Source: CAADGU01 sp964581605 (lineage in GTDB: Bacteria > Chloroflexota > Anaerolineae > Promineifilales > Promineifilaceae). Taken from it: a stretch of DNA of 64,000 nucleotides. The DNA lies in NCBI GenBank assembly GCA_964581605.1, contig CAZOPF010000002.1, positions 92,776 to 156,775 on the forward strand, given 5' to 3'. Each line of letters starts with the position of its first letter. Position 1 is the first letter of the stretch. Both the position numbers and the translations under genes were made by a program. Below the pieces are notes generated by a model. It did no database searches and was not told the DNA's origin. It saw nothing but the letters and a program-made list of their open reading frames with translations. Below are positions 50,040 through 59,123 of this stretch, in pieces.

Positions 50040-50212
50040 GAGGGAGAGGTAATCAGGTAATGGGGTAACCGGGTTATTACTTAGTAAACGTACAGTAATT
50101 ATGTAATTGAGTGATTTGGTAATTAGCTGCTTCAATTACTTAATTACCCCATTACCCAATCGCTAACTTATTTGCAAACGATCACTTAATTACCCGGTTA
50201 CTCCATTATTAC
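50040..50212. repeat. Intergenic word-repeat region with 104-base repeat copy B
   Basis: GGTAATCAGGTAATGGGGTA words lead into copy B (50082-50185) of the repeat at 44477-44580, then CTTAATTACCCGGTTACTCC. The whole stretch folds as a long AT-rich hairpin. Confidence 0.78.
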
Positions 50213-51363
50213 ATTCCTGATGCTAATAAGGCGGTGGCTGCTTTGCGGGCGGCCAATTCTTCGACGACATTGGCGGCTACGATGGCCTCAATGGCTCGTT
50301 GTTCGGCTGCTTCCTGCACAATATCGGCCGCAACCAGGGCACGTATGGCTTTGAGTACGGCCGCCGCTTCCATTTCCTTTGCCGCTGCCACAACAATTTC
50401 AGCCTCAGCCATTGCATTGGCCTCTTGCCGCTGTGCTGCACGGCGTACTGCCTCTGCCTGGGCAAACGCTTCATCTTCCATCGCCTGTGCTGCGGCAATA
50501 CGCTCGGCCGTCTCTTTTTGTACCCGCTCTTCTTCCGCTTTTGCTTCCGTAATAACCAACGCGGCTTCATCGGCGGCCGTCATTTTGATCAATTCCGCTT
50601 CGGATAATGCTTTCATTGCCTCTTCTTCGGCTTCGGCCGCCACCAATTTGGCTGCTTTTAGCGCCGACAAGGCTTGCAGGGCGGCCGCCTGTTTAATGCG
50701 ACGCGCTTTTTCCTCCGCTTCGGCCGCCGCTTGTTCGGCCGCTATGCGTTGTTGCGTGGCGGCTTCCGCGGCGGCGCGTGCCGCGTCTGCGTCTGCCTGT
50801 GCTTCAGCACGGATGGCGGCGGCCGCGTCAATGGCTGTTGCTTCCACCCGGTTTACGGCATCCAACACAAAGTTCAACTGCTGGCTGGCAACCTTCAGTG
50901 TGTCGGGATTGATGTAGGCATTAACCAGGAGTTTGCCCCCAGCTTTTACAATCGTTTCCCGAAGGTTCAACGCCCAATGATGCTCAAACAGGGCAGCAAT
51001 AGCGGAACTGCCATTGGGCACTTTGGCCGCCAGACCCTGTAACTCGGCCTCCGTCAGGCCATAGTCGGCATCTGTTTCCCTGAGCGAATCCGCCAGTTCA
51101 CTGATATTGTCTTGGGCAATGCCTTCCGCCCCCAACCCTATCAGGCGGCTGACCAGGCGTCCAAACGTCTCTTTTTCTTCGGGGGTCAGGTCACTGACCT
51201 GTTTGCTGGCAACGGTGCCATCAGCGTGTTTGATCAAATAAAGCATATCGAACAGGCGGATGCTGCCCTGCTGCCGCGCCGCTCTTAGCTCGGCGACAAT
51301 ATCCCGGGCGTAGGTGTCGTTTTCAAAACCGATAATTACCATCTGTAGGGGGCCAATTGACAT
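50209..51363 (-). CDS. DUF1269/DUF6325-like protein with a long Ala/Glu-rich coiled coil
   Basis: A 384-residue protein. Residues 1-70 resemble DUF1269/DUF6325-like proteins: MSIGPLQMVIIGFENDTYAR, then LRAARQQGSIRLFDMLYLIK and DGTVASKQVSDLTPEEKE. A middle segment (75-165) includes the amphipathic NVSELADSLRE-like stretch and a hydrophobic ALFEHHWALNLRETIVKAGG. Residues about 185-384 are an almost unbroken Ala/Glu/Lys/Arg helix with few aromatic residues, probably a long coiled coil. The combination is unusual; the family function is unknown. AAGGAG lies close before the ATG at 51363. It lies upstream of the amino acid permease, probably not related. Confidence 0.8.
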   Translation of the reverse strand: MSIGPLQMVIIGFENDTYARDIVAELRAARQQGSIRLFDMLYLIKHADGTVASKQVSDLTPEEKETFGRLVSRLIGLGAEGIAQDNISELADSLRETDADYGLTEAELQGLAAKVPNGSSAIAALFEHHWALNLRETIVKAGGKLLVNAYINPDTLKVASQQLNFVLDAVNRVEATAIDAAAAIRAEAQADADAARAAAEAATQQRIAAEQAAAEAEEKARRIKQAAALQALSALKAAKLVAAEAEEEAMKALSEAELIKMTAADEAALVITEAKAEEERVQKETAERIAAAQAMEDEAFAQAEAVRRAAQRQEANAMAEAEIVVAAAKEMEAAAVLKAIRALVAADIVQEAAEQRAIEAIVAANVVEELAARKAATALLASGM

Positions 51364-51387
51364 GGTTTTTCTCCTTCGCAAATGTAG

Positions 51388-51426
51388 GGCGATTTTCCAA
51401 ATCGCCACTCGATTTGGAAAATCGAG
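51388..51426. repeat. Short hairpins, CGATTT-GGA-AAATCG family, copies 3 and 4
   Basis: GGCGATTT-TCC-AAATCGCC (51388-51406) followed by CTCGATTT-GGA-AAATCGAG (51408-51426): the same core in both orientations, back to back. Upstream of the coiled-coil gene. Confidence 0.75.
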
Positions 51427-51575
51427 CGACAACTTACATCCATCGTGGTGGGCAACTGCCCATGTTGTCTCTCCTGAAAATAGTGGAATTTTCAGCGCTT
51501 TTCGTGCGCGGTTTGCTCATGAAAACTCCTTTCTATCATGGGGTAGGCAAATTGAATCTGCCCGAATAATAACGT

Positions 51576-51608
51576 AGATTGGTTCAATCTCAAAGGTTGA
51601 ACCAATCT
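51576..51608 (-). terminator. Terminator-like hairpin after the propeller/cytochrome gene
   Basis: AGATTGGTTCAA (51576-51587) pairs with TTGAACCAATCT (51597-51608), 9-base loop, 6 bases beyond the stop at 51614. A mixed T-rich tail follows on the minus strand. Confidence 0.65.
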
Positions 51609-51613
51609 TGCCC

Positions 51614-54235
51614 TTAACGCCAGATGGCCGGCAGGTAGGTGTAGGAGATTTCCAGCAGCGGCCATGATGCGGCCGCCTGCCCCATAACCTCAATTTCGTT
51701 TAGCGCCGCTACCTCGTCCCAATGCCAACGGCCGCTAACAGCACTCACCGTCAGGCGCAGACGATCGATTTCTACAGGAACAGGGAAAGTGATGAGAGTC
51801 CCGCCGTTTTCCAGCGGTTCAAGGCGGCCGGTGGCACGGCCGTCTACCAGCACGTCTCCCAGATACAAATTGAGCGTTGCCTCTTCCACATAGAATGGCC
51901 CATTCTGGGCCGGGCTGCCAAAACCGTTCCAATCGCCGCCGGTAGGCGGTGGGCCAACCAGCCGAATTTGCCTGACGCGCATGGGCACAGGCCAGACCAA
52001 TTCCACCCATTCGCCCACCGTGTGCCCATCTTCTGTCAGCCAACCCAGTTCATCATCCTGATAGGGTTCCCGGTATGGTTCATCAAAAAATGGCGCGGGT
52101 GGCCCGCCAGCCGGGCGCGGAACCCAGCCACGCCGGTCGTTAATTTTCTCTGGGCCAAAGCTGTTGTATTCGTCGCCGGGGCGGTGGGAACTGGCGTCAG
52201 CAATGGCATAGGGGGCCACATTTTGCCAGCCGGATTCAGCGTCGGCGAGTACGTCATCCAGCGAGCCGCTGACGTGCCCCATATGGCAGCCAGTACAGGT
52301 GACAGTTTCACCCGGCCGTGCCCACGCGCTTCCCTGGGCAATGGTGGTGTAGCCGCGATTCCAACTGCGTACCAGCCGCCCTTCGGCGTCGCGCAGCACA
52401 ATGAAGCCCATCACATCGGCCGGCACCGTCATGGTAAAAGCGCCGGCGGCCGTAACCTCTACTTCATCCCACAAGATAGCCCGTACCTGGTCATCGGCGC
52501 GGAAATTGGCGCAGGGGTTGGGCCAATCGTTGTAGCAGTAGGCGCCAGTAAACTGGTTGGCGTCAATCCACAATTGGGCTAAAGCGACGCTCCCCGGCGG
52601 TGGCGAGTTATTGACAAACGGGGAGAAGAGCGAGGGATTGGCATAGACATTGGGGTTGTGAATGGTAGCCGTTTCAATATCGGCAATGCCGTTCTGGCTG
52701 AACCAGTAAGCGGGCAGGGTGTTGGGCACGTTGCCGTGAATGGGATCGTCGCTGGCAACCTGGGTGAAGGTGTCGGGCAGGGATGCCCAACCCACGCGGG
52801 CGATGATGGGCGTGGCGTCCATGAGATCGGCCGTGCCCAGGCCAAACGGTGTCAGGTCAATGGCTATGGGCGTTTGGCCCGCACCGTTGAGTTCCATTGT
52901 CCACAGGCGGTAGCGCAGGTGGGAGCCTTGCAGATCAAAGCCGCCGTAGGTGCCACTGGTGGGCAGGCTGTTGTCTTCTTCGGATTGGGAGTAGAGGATA
53001 CGGCCGTCGGGCAGCCCCGCGGGATGGAGTGCGTAGGGGCCGGAATCATCACCCTGGTTCCAGGCTTTGTCGTAGCTCAGGCCGGCCAGCGCGTCCACCG
53101 CATTGGCATAAAGCATTTCCACACCAGGCCGGGCGACGCGGATGCCGGTATGCAGTGTGGAATGAACCATTGTCTGGTCGGGTTGCATAGTGTAGGCCAC
53201 AAAAAGCTGCCCGTTGTTTTGCACAACGGCCGGTTGCGCGGCCGCATAGGTGTCGCCGTGCCCCGAATCGTTGGTCAGATTCCAGGAGCAGCAGGGCGTC
53301 CAGGCAAAGCGTTTGAACTTTGTACCGTCGGGATTAACCGTCATCAGGTGCCAGGTGTTGGGGGCCTGGCGCACCTCAAAGCCGCCGGGCAGGATAGCCA
53401 ATGGGGGGTTAAAGGTGGCGTCTGGATTTGCCAGAATGAGGGTGCCATCAGGCAGGGTCACGTTTTGGTCGGCATTGTCTATGCGGTTATAAATGCCGGT
53501 TTCGGAGGGCTGGTTGAACTGGTTCCACCAACGAGAGACGAGGATACGGCCGTCGGGCAGCGGTGTGGGGTGCAATACGCTGGCGCGTTCGGTGGTGATG
53601 CGGCGCAGGCCGGAGCCGTTGCCGTTCATGATGTAGATGTTGAAGGATTCACGGCCGTCGTAATGAGCGCGGGTGGGGTAGCGGGAGGAGTTGAAGACGA
53701 TACGGCCGTCAGCCAGATAGGCCGGAAAGAGGTCGTGATAGTCGCCATAGGTTTGGGCGTTGCCCCACAGATGGGCATTGGGGATGGTGATGCTGCGGTC
53801 TGAAAAGGTCAGCTGGATCAGGCTGGTGCCGCTGTAATCGCCCACGTCCACCTGGTAAATGCGCCAGCCGTAATCCGGGTCGGTGGGGTCAATGGTTGTA
53901 GCCCCGGCAAAGACAATGGTGGTTGCGTCGAAGCTGACATCAGGCGATTGCACATCTACCAGACCGGGCAGGTTATACACATGCAATGTGCCATCGGCGT
54001 CGCGCTGCACCAGGCGGCTGCCGGGTGCATATTTGGGGATGCCGGTGCCAAACTGCCCGGCGGGGCCAACTTCATCCTCAAAGATGGTGTCTTCGGTGGC
54101 CAGATGGGCACGGGCGACAAAGATGATCGGCGGCAGTCCGCCATTTATTGTGCGGGTATCGGCAAAGGCGACGGCCGCGAAGGTGGCCACGGCCGCGCAC
54201 AAACCGGCAATGATGACCAATGATAAATGCTTCAT
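51614..54235 (-). CDS. Secreted WD40-like propeller protein with a c-type heme motif
   Basis: An 873-residue exported protein. Signal peptide MKHLSLVIIAGLCAAVATFA, then a propeller of TolB/WD40-like repeats (DYGWRIYQVDVGDYSGTSLI, ESFNIYIMNGNGSGLRRITT, HPTPLPDGRILVSRWW) to about residue 600. A heme c site, CTGCH, lies near residue 648 with TIAQGSAWARPGETVT before it. A C-terminal jelly-roll domain with a discoidin-like segment (WNGFGSPAQNGPFYVEE, VPVEIDRLRLTVSAVS) ends the protein. The order propeller plus heme c resembles hydrazine-synthase alpha-like and other multiheme-linked proteins. No hydrazine metabolism is implied. AAAGGAG precedes the ATG. Confidence 0.85.
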   Translation of the reverse strand: MKHLSLVIIAGLCAAVATFAAVAFADTRTINGGLPPIIFVARAHLATEDTIFEDEVGPAGQFGTGIPKYAPGSRLVQRDADGTLHVYNLPGLVDVQSPDVSFDATTIVFAGATTIDPTDPDYGWRIYQVDVGDYSGTSLIQLTFSDRSITIPNAHLWGNAQTYGDYHDLFPAYLADGRIVFNSSRYPTRAHYDGRESFNIYIMNGNGSGLRRITTERASVLHPTPLPDGRILVSRWWNQFNQPSETGIYNRIDNADQNVTLPDGTLILANPDATFNPPLAILPGGFEVRQAPNTWHLMTVNPDGTKFKRFAWTPCCSWNLTNDSGHGDTYAAAQPAVVQNNGQLFVAYTMQPDQTMVHSTLHTGIRVARPGVEMLYANAVDALAGLSYDKAWNQGDDSGPYALHPAGLPDGRILYSQSEEDNSLPTSGTYGGFDLQGSHLRYRLWTMELNGAGQTPIAIDLTPFGLGTADLMDATPIIARVGWASLPDTFTQVASDDPIHGNVPNTLPAYWFSQNGIADIETATIHNPNVYANPSLFSPFVNNSPPPGSVALAQLWIDANQFTGAYCYNDWPNPCANFRADDQVRAILWDEVEVTAAGAFTMTVPADVMGFIVLRDAEGRLVRSWNRGYTTIAQGSAWARPGETVTCTGCHMGHVSGSLDDVLADAESGWQNVAPYAIADASSHRPGDEYNSFGPEKINDRRGWVPRPAGGPPAPFFDEPYREPYQDDELGWLTEDGHTVGEWVELVWPVPMRVRQIRLVGPPPTGGDWNGFGSPAQNGPFYVEEATLNLYLGDVLVDGRATGRLEPLENGGTLITFPVPVEIDRLRLTVSAVSGRWHWDEVAALNEIEVMGQAAASWPLLEISYTYLPAIWR

Positions 54236-54473
54236 GTTCTGCTCCTTTGGCGGGTTGTATACGCCGTGCCGATGGTAACAGATGGGGGAGAAGGGGTTAA
54301 CCCTGACTTCGGTACTGGCACTCAAGGTGTGCGTTTGCCCCTATCACGCCGTTGCGTTACCATTCGCGCCGCATTCTTTTGGGATGAAAAACCTGGTGGC
54401 TGGCGGTTAGGGGCTGGTAAAAACAACCGGCTCTTATCCATCAGCCACTATGATGAAGAAGGAAGAGCCTTAT

Positions 54474-57400
54474 ATGGAGTCCAAATTATCTCGTTGGTGT
54501 GAGGGGCTGATTGAGGCGTGCTGGCTGGCGGCCGTGATTACTGCTCCTCTCTTTTTTAATATCCATTCAGACCGGGTATTTGAACCGGATAAACTGACGC
54601 TGCTGCGTTCGATTGCTCTGGTAATGGCGGCGGCGTGGCTGATACGGTGGATAGATCAACGTGGCTGGCAGGCGCGGCATATGCTGAACTGGCACGATGA
54701 ACACGCGGTGTGGAAGCTGCCATTTATCTTGCCCGTGACGTTACTGGCGTTGGCGTATGTGATTTCGACTATTTTTTCGGTGACGCCCGCTATCAGTTGG
54801 GCCGGTTCTTATCAACGGTTGCAGGGCACCTATACCACCCTTTCGTACATCACCATTTTCCTGGTGACGATTATGACCATGCGCACGCGGGCGCAGGTGC
54901 GGCGGGTGGTGACGGCCGTCATCATCACCAGCATCCCCGTAGCGTTTTATGGCCTGTTGCAGCACTTCGACCTGGACCCCCTGCCCTGGGGGGGCAATGT
55001 GCAGAAGCGTGTGGCCGGGCATATGGGGAACGCCATTTTTATTGCCGCCTACCTGATCATGGCTGTGCCGCTGACGGTGGCGCGCATCATTTCCTCGTTT
55101 AATAACATTCTCAATGATGAGGAATTGGCGACGGCCGATGTGTTGCGCTCCTCTATCTATATTTTCACCCTGGCAATTCAACTGATCACCATTTACTGGT
55201 CGGGCAGCCGCGGCCCCTGGCTGGGGCTGGGCGTGGGCATGTTTGCATTTGTGTTGATTGTGCTGGTTTCGCTCCGCAATGCGGCCGAAGATAAGAGCCG
55301 TTTTGGTCTGAAGGATGCCGGGCAGGCGTTATTGTTAGTGGTGGTGGGTTCGGCGGCCGCTTACCTGGTCGTTTCTCTGCTGCTGAATTTGCTTAGTGGC
55401 AGCGGCCGTTTTGCTTCGCTGGCCGGGCCAATGGGGTCGTTTATCGCATTTGTGGTTGCCATTGGCCTGGTCATGTTAGTGATATTTGTCATGCTGGTAG
55501 CCCGGCGTGGCTGGCGTTGGCTGTGGTTTAGCTGGATGCTGATGTCGGTGTTGTTGGGGTTGTGGCTGGTGTTGTTTAACCTGCCTGCCGAAACAACACG
55601 GCCGTATGCTGACGCTCCAATCATTGGCAATGTGGTGGCTACATTGGAAGAGTGGCGCAATTTGCCGCTGGTGGGCCGGCTGGGCCGGGTGTTGGAATCG
55701 GAATCAGGCACGGGCCGGGTGCGGGTGCTGATTTGGGAAGGGGCGTTGGAGATGCTGCTGCCCCACGAGCCAATTCAGTTCCCGGATGGCAAGAGTGATC
55801 CATTCAATGTGCTGCGGCCGTTGTTTGGCTATGGCCCGGAAGCGATGTATGTAGCTTATAACCGCTTCTACCCGCCGGAACTGGCGACGGTGGAGGCGCG
55901 GAATGCCTCGCCGGATCGCTCGCATAACGAGACGTATGATGCGTTGGTGATTACGGGCTTGTTTGGTTATCTGTTGTGGCAGTGGCTCTATTTGAGTGTT
56001 TTTTATTACGGGTTTAAGTGGTTGGGCGTGCTGCGCACAAAATTTGATCGCAATCTGTTGGTGGGGTTGTGGATTGGTACGGCGCTGCTGGTGACGGCCG
56101 TGTTTGTGGCCTGGCGCGGCCCCATTTACTTTGGCGTGGCGCTGCCCTTTGGTGCTATTGGCGGGCTGGTGTTGTATCTGGTCTATTATGCCTTGTTTGC
56201 GCGGGTGCCAGAGGAAGAGACACGGCCGTTTGAATGGGATCGTCTGCTGATAACGGCATTATTGGCAGCCACGCTGGCCCATTTTGTGGAAATTCACTTT
56301 GGTATTGCCATCGCTTCCACACGCATTCACTTTTTTGTTTATCTGGGATTACTGTTTGTGGTCACACAACTCTTGTCGCGCCATGTGGCCGAGCCGTCGG
56401 CCAGGCCGGCGGCCGTGCCCACTCCAGCCCCTGTGGTTGGGAAAGGTCGAAAGCGGGGCGCGGCGGCGGCCGTTACCGGGCATGGGGCCATGCCGGGGCA
56501 TGGGGCCATGCCGGGGCATGGGGCCATGCCGGGGCATAGCTATGGCGTTTGGGGGCCGCTGCTGCTCAATGCCTTCATGCTGGCTCTCATCCTGGGCACG
56601 ATGGGTTTCACCTATATCACCTATAACCAGCCGCCGGATGTGAGCAGCGTCGAACAGATCACCCCTGGTGCAATTTTTCACCAATCCATGCTCATCAATG
56701 CTAAAAAGGATTTTGCCGATTCCCCTTTTATCTTCTTAATGTTTACCCTCACCTGGGTATTGGGTACGCTGCTGCTGGTGAGCGAAATGGTGAAGGATAA
56801 TGAACTACGCTTTTTTCCGGCCGCCCGCAAATTGGCCCCAAATCGGCAGCAAATCGCTATGACTCTGTTCGGGGTGATGGGGGTTGCCAGTTTTGTGCTG
56901 CGGCTGCTTTTTCCGCTGCCAGATTCAGCCAATGCCACCAGTTTGCTGGGGCAAAGCCTGTATTGGGTCTGGGGCGGCCTCTGTTTTTGGGCTGTTTACC
57001 GGCTCTGGTCTGGCGCAGATGCGGGACGGCTGACAGCTACGGCCGTGGCCCTGGCTGGGCTGGTTTTTACCGTGCCGTTGATGATTGCCGGTGGTTTGGC
57101 CGGCCTGGGCGTGGGGCTGGTTTGCGCCATTTTGCTTTACCTGCTGTGGGATCGTGCCTGGAATAGTTCATTGGGTGCGGCCGGGGTGCTGACGGCCGTG
57201 GCCCTGGGTCTCGGTCTGGTGTATGCGTATTTCCAGGCATTCCAGCTTCGCTACAGCATCCTGTATGGGGTGCTGAACACCCGCCCGGAAGACCCTGCAC
57301 TCCTGCAACAATTCCTGGTAAATGAAGCGGCACGCGCTTCCAGTATGCTCGTTTATTATTACTTCTTTGTTTTTGCCTTGCTCGTCAGTTCTGCTTTTGC

Positions 57401-59036
57401 ATTAGCAGCCAGCCGGAAACCGCCAGTGCGCCAGAATGGTACCACGCCAGCCTATGCTGCTTTGGCAGCCTTGTTGTTGGTAGTTGGTGCGGCCGTCTAC
57501 TTTTCCAATACCCAGGTTATTCAGGCAGACATCATTTATAAGCGGGGCAAGTTCTATGATAATCAGGCGTCACGTAGTGGTGATACGGCCATGTGGCAAA
57601 ACGCTATCGCTATTTATGAAGCGGCCGTTAACCGTACCCCGCGTGAAGATTTTTATTACCTCTTCCTCGGCCGGGCTTATCTGGAACTGGCGACTTTGTT
57701 GACCGATAGTGACCCGGAAGAAGCAGAACAACTGCTTAATGAAGCCCAAAATCGGCTGGAAGTTGCCCAGGGCATTAACCCCCTCAATACTGACCACACG
57801 GCCAACCTGGCCCGCCTGAACACCCGCGGCATTAACCTGAGCCAGAATGAACAAGAGCGGCAGGAACGAACGGATGCGGCCGTCAATTATTACCAGGATG
57901 CTCTGGCGCTCAGCCCGCAAAATTCTGTTATTCGCAATGAATATGGCTCCCTGGAACTGAGCATTGAGCAGGATTGTGAGATGGCCCTGGATATTTATCG
58001 GGAATCATTAGCCATAGATCCCTATTACACCGATACCTATTTCCGGCTGGCGGATGCCCTGGTGTCCTGTGGCAATGAAATGGAAGAGGCCGAACGGGAT
58101 GCCATGTATATGGACGCTGTGGCTACGTTGGAAGAGGGGTTAAACATTAACCCGAATAACGCCCGCGCCTGGCTGCGCCTGGGGCAGATTTACCAGCAGC
58201 TTGAACAGTGGGAGGGGGCGATTACTGCGTTTAACAATGTGCGCCAATATGACCCGAACGGCCGTGTGGCCCCCCCCTGGAACATTAACTTGTTGATTGC
58301 CCGCTCTCTCTTCCAAAAAGGCGACCTGGCGCAGGCGGAAACATTGGCCCGGCAAACATTGGCAACTGCACCTGAAGAAGCCAAACCACAAATTGAACAA
58401 CTGCTAAACCGGATTTTGGGCAATGATGCCGCCAGCGAGGAGTTGTCGGAAGTGGAAACAGTGGCGGATTTTGCACTGGATGGGGCACGGCCGTTAGCCA
58501 CCATCCCTCCCGCCGAACGCAACGCCTATTACGACAGCTATCCCCCCTTCGTCATTGACGCCGCCAAAAATTATGAAGCCATCATCCACACCGAGAAAGG
58601 CCCTATGCGCTTCCGCCTGTTTACGGCCGAAGCCCCCCTCACCGTCAACAACTTCGTTTATCTGGCCTCTCAGGGCTTCTATGATGGCACTGTGTTTCAT
58701 CGCGTGCTGGAAGAGTTCATGGCCCAGGGTGGCGACCCCACCGGCACGGGCACAGGTGGCCCCGGTTATACCTTTGCCGATGAGACCGCCAACGACCTGA
58801 CCTTTGACCGGCGCGGTCTGCTGGCCATGGCCAACGCCGGGCCAAACACCAATGGCAGCCAGTTCTTCATCACCTTTGTGCCCACGCCACACCTGAATGG
58901 GGCACACACCATCTTTGGTGAACTGATAGACGGGGATGATGTTCTCGGCCAGCTAACCCTGCGCGACCCTAACGCCGCCCCAACCTTTGCCGGAGATGTG
59001 ATTGAGCGCATTGAGATTGTGGAGGCAGAGCAGTGA
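54474..59036 (+). CDS. O-antigen-ligase-like protein fused to TPR repeats and a cyclophilin domain
   Basis: A 1520-residue fusion. Residues about 10-665 hold about a dozen membrane helices with the ligase-type motif IYWSGSRGPWLGLGVGMF near 240. A low-complexity segment with three HGAMPG units (about 670-688) joins a second set of helices to 1040 (TWVLGTLLLVSEMVKDNELR). TPR-like repeats follow to about 1360 (NPNNARAWLRLGQIYQQLEQ). Residues 1375-1520 are a peptidyl-prolyl isomerase of cyclophilin type with FHRVLEEFMAQGGDPTGTGT, TNGSQFFIT and HTIFGEL; the catalytic Arg is kept. The start at 54474 follows AAGGAAG; an ATG at 54450 has no such site. It may add sugar polymers and fold exported partners. 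Confidence 0.9.
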   Translation: MESKLSRWCEGLIEACWLAAVITAPLFFNIHSDRVFEPDKLTLLRSIALVMAAAWLIRWIDQRGWQARHMLNWHDEHAVWKLPFILPVTLLALAYVISTIFSVTPAISWAGSYQRLQGTYTTLSYITIFLVTIMTMRTRAQVRRVVTAVIITSIPVAFYGLLQHFDLDPLPWGGNVQKRVAGHMGNAIFIAAYLIMAVPLTVARIISSFNNILNDEELATADVLRSSIYIFTLAIQLITIYWSGSRGPWLGLGVGMFAFVLIVLVSLRNAAEDKSRFGLKDAGQALLLVVVGSAAAYLVVSLLLNLLSGSGRFASLAGPMGSFIAFVVAIGLVMLVIFVMLVARRGWRWLWFSWMLMSVLLGLWLVLFNLPAETTRPYADAPIIGNVVATLEEWRNLPLVGRLGRVLESESGTGRVRVLIWEGALEMLLPHEPIQFPDGKSDPFNVLRPLFGYGPEAMYVAYNRFYPPELATVEARNASPDRSHNETYDALVITGLFGYLLWQWLYLSVFYYGFKWLGVLRTKFDRNLLVGLWIGTALLVTAVFVAWRGPIYFGVALPFGAIGGLVLYLVYYALFARVPEEETRPFEWDRLLITALLAATLAHFVEIHFGIAIASTRIHFFVYLGLLFVVTQLLSRHVAEPSARPAAVPTPAPVVGKGRKRGAAAAVTGHGAMPGHGAMPGHGAMPGHSYGVWGPLLLNAFMLALILGTMGFTYITYNQPPDVSSVEQITPGAIFHQSMLINAKKDFADSPFIFLMFTLTWVLGTLLLVSEMVKDNELRFFPAARKLAPNRQQIAMTLFGVMGVASFVLRLLFPLPDSANATSLLGQSLYWVWGGLCFWAVYRLWSGADAGRLTATAVALAGLVFTVPLMIAGGLAGLGVGLVCAILLYLLWDRAWNSSLGAAGVLTAVALGLGLVYAYFQAFQLRYSILYGVLNTRPEDPALLQQFLVNEAARASSMLVYYYFFVFALLVSSAFALAASRKPPVRQNGTTPAYAALAALLLVVGAAVYFSNTQVIQADIIYKRGKFYDNQASRSGDTAMWQNAIAIYEAAVNRTPREDFYYLFLGRAYLELATLLTDSDPEEAEQLLNEAQNRLEVAQGINPLNTDHTANLARLNTRGINLSQNEQERQERTDAAVNYYQDALALSPQNSVIRNEYGSLELSIEQDCEMALDIYRESLAIDPYYTDTYFRLADALVSCGNEMEEAERDAMYMDAVATLEEGLNINPNNARAWLRLGQIYQQLEQWEGAITAFNNVRQYDPNGRVAPPWNINLLIARSLFQKGDLAQAETLARQTLATAPEEAKPQIEQLLNRILGNDAASEELSEVETVADFALDGARPLATIPPAERNAYYDSYPPFVIDAAKNYEAIIHTEKGPMRFRLFTAEAPLTVNNFVYLASQGFYDGTVFHRVLEEFMAQGGDPTGTGTGGPGYTFADETANDLTFDRRGLLAMANAGPNTNGSQFFITFVPTPHLNGAHTIFGELIDGDDVLGQLTLRDPNAAPTFAGDVIERIEIVEAEQ
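56481..56534 (+). repeat. Three 18-base tandem repeats in the fusion gene
   Basis: Three identical copies of CATGGGGCCATGCCGGGG encode HGAMPG x3 and are followed by a fourth partial unit. The unit contains the palindromes CATGGGGCCATG and GGGGCATGG. It lies at the junction of two membrane domains and is likely to vary between strains. Confidence 0.85.
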
Positions 59037-59110
59037 TTGAGTAATTGCGTGATTGCGTGATTACTCAATCGCCTCATCACCTGATCACCTCAACACTTGA
59101 TCACTTGATC
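59036..59110. repeat. Intergenic word-repeat hairpin (GTGATTGCGTGATT / CTCATCACCTGATCAC)
   Basis: TGATTGAGTAATTGCGTGATT and TACTCAATC words, then CACCTGATCACCTCAACACT and TGATCACTTGATCACC words, between the fusion gene and the WecA-like gene. Confidence 0.7.
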
Positions 59111-59123
59111 ACCATTCCCCTTT

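Noticed and set aside
50234..51042. Ser/Ala-rich plus-strand frames opposite the coiled-coil gene
   Set aside because: They arise from the Ala/Glu codon repetition on the other strand; the minus frame has the ribosome binding site and a known N-terminal family.
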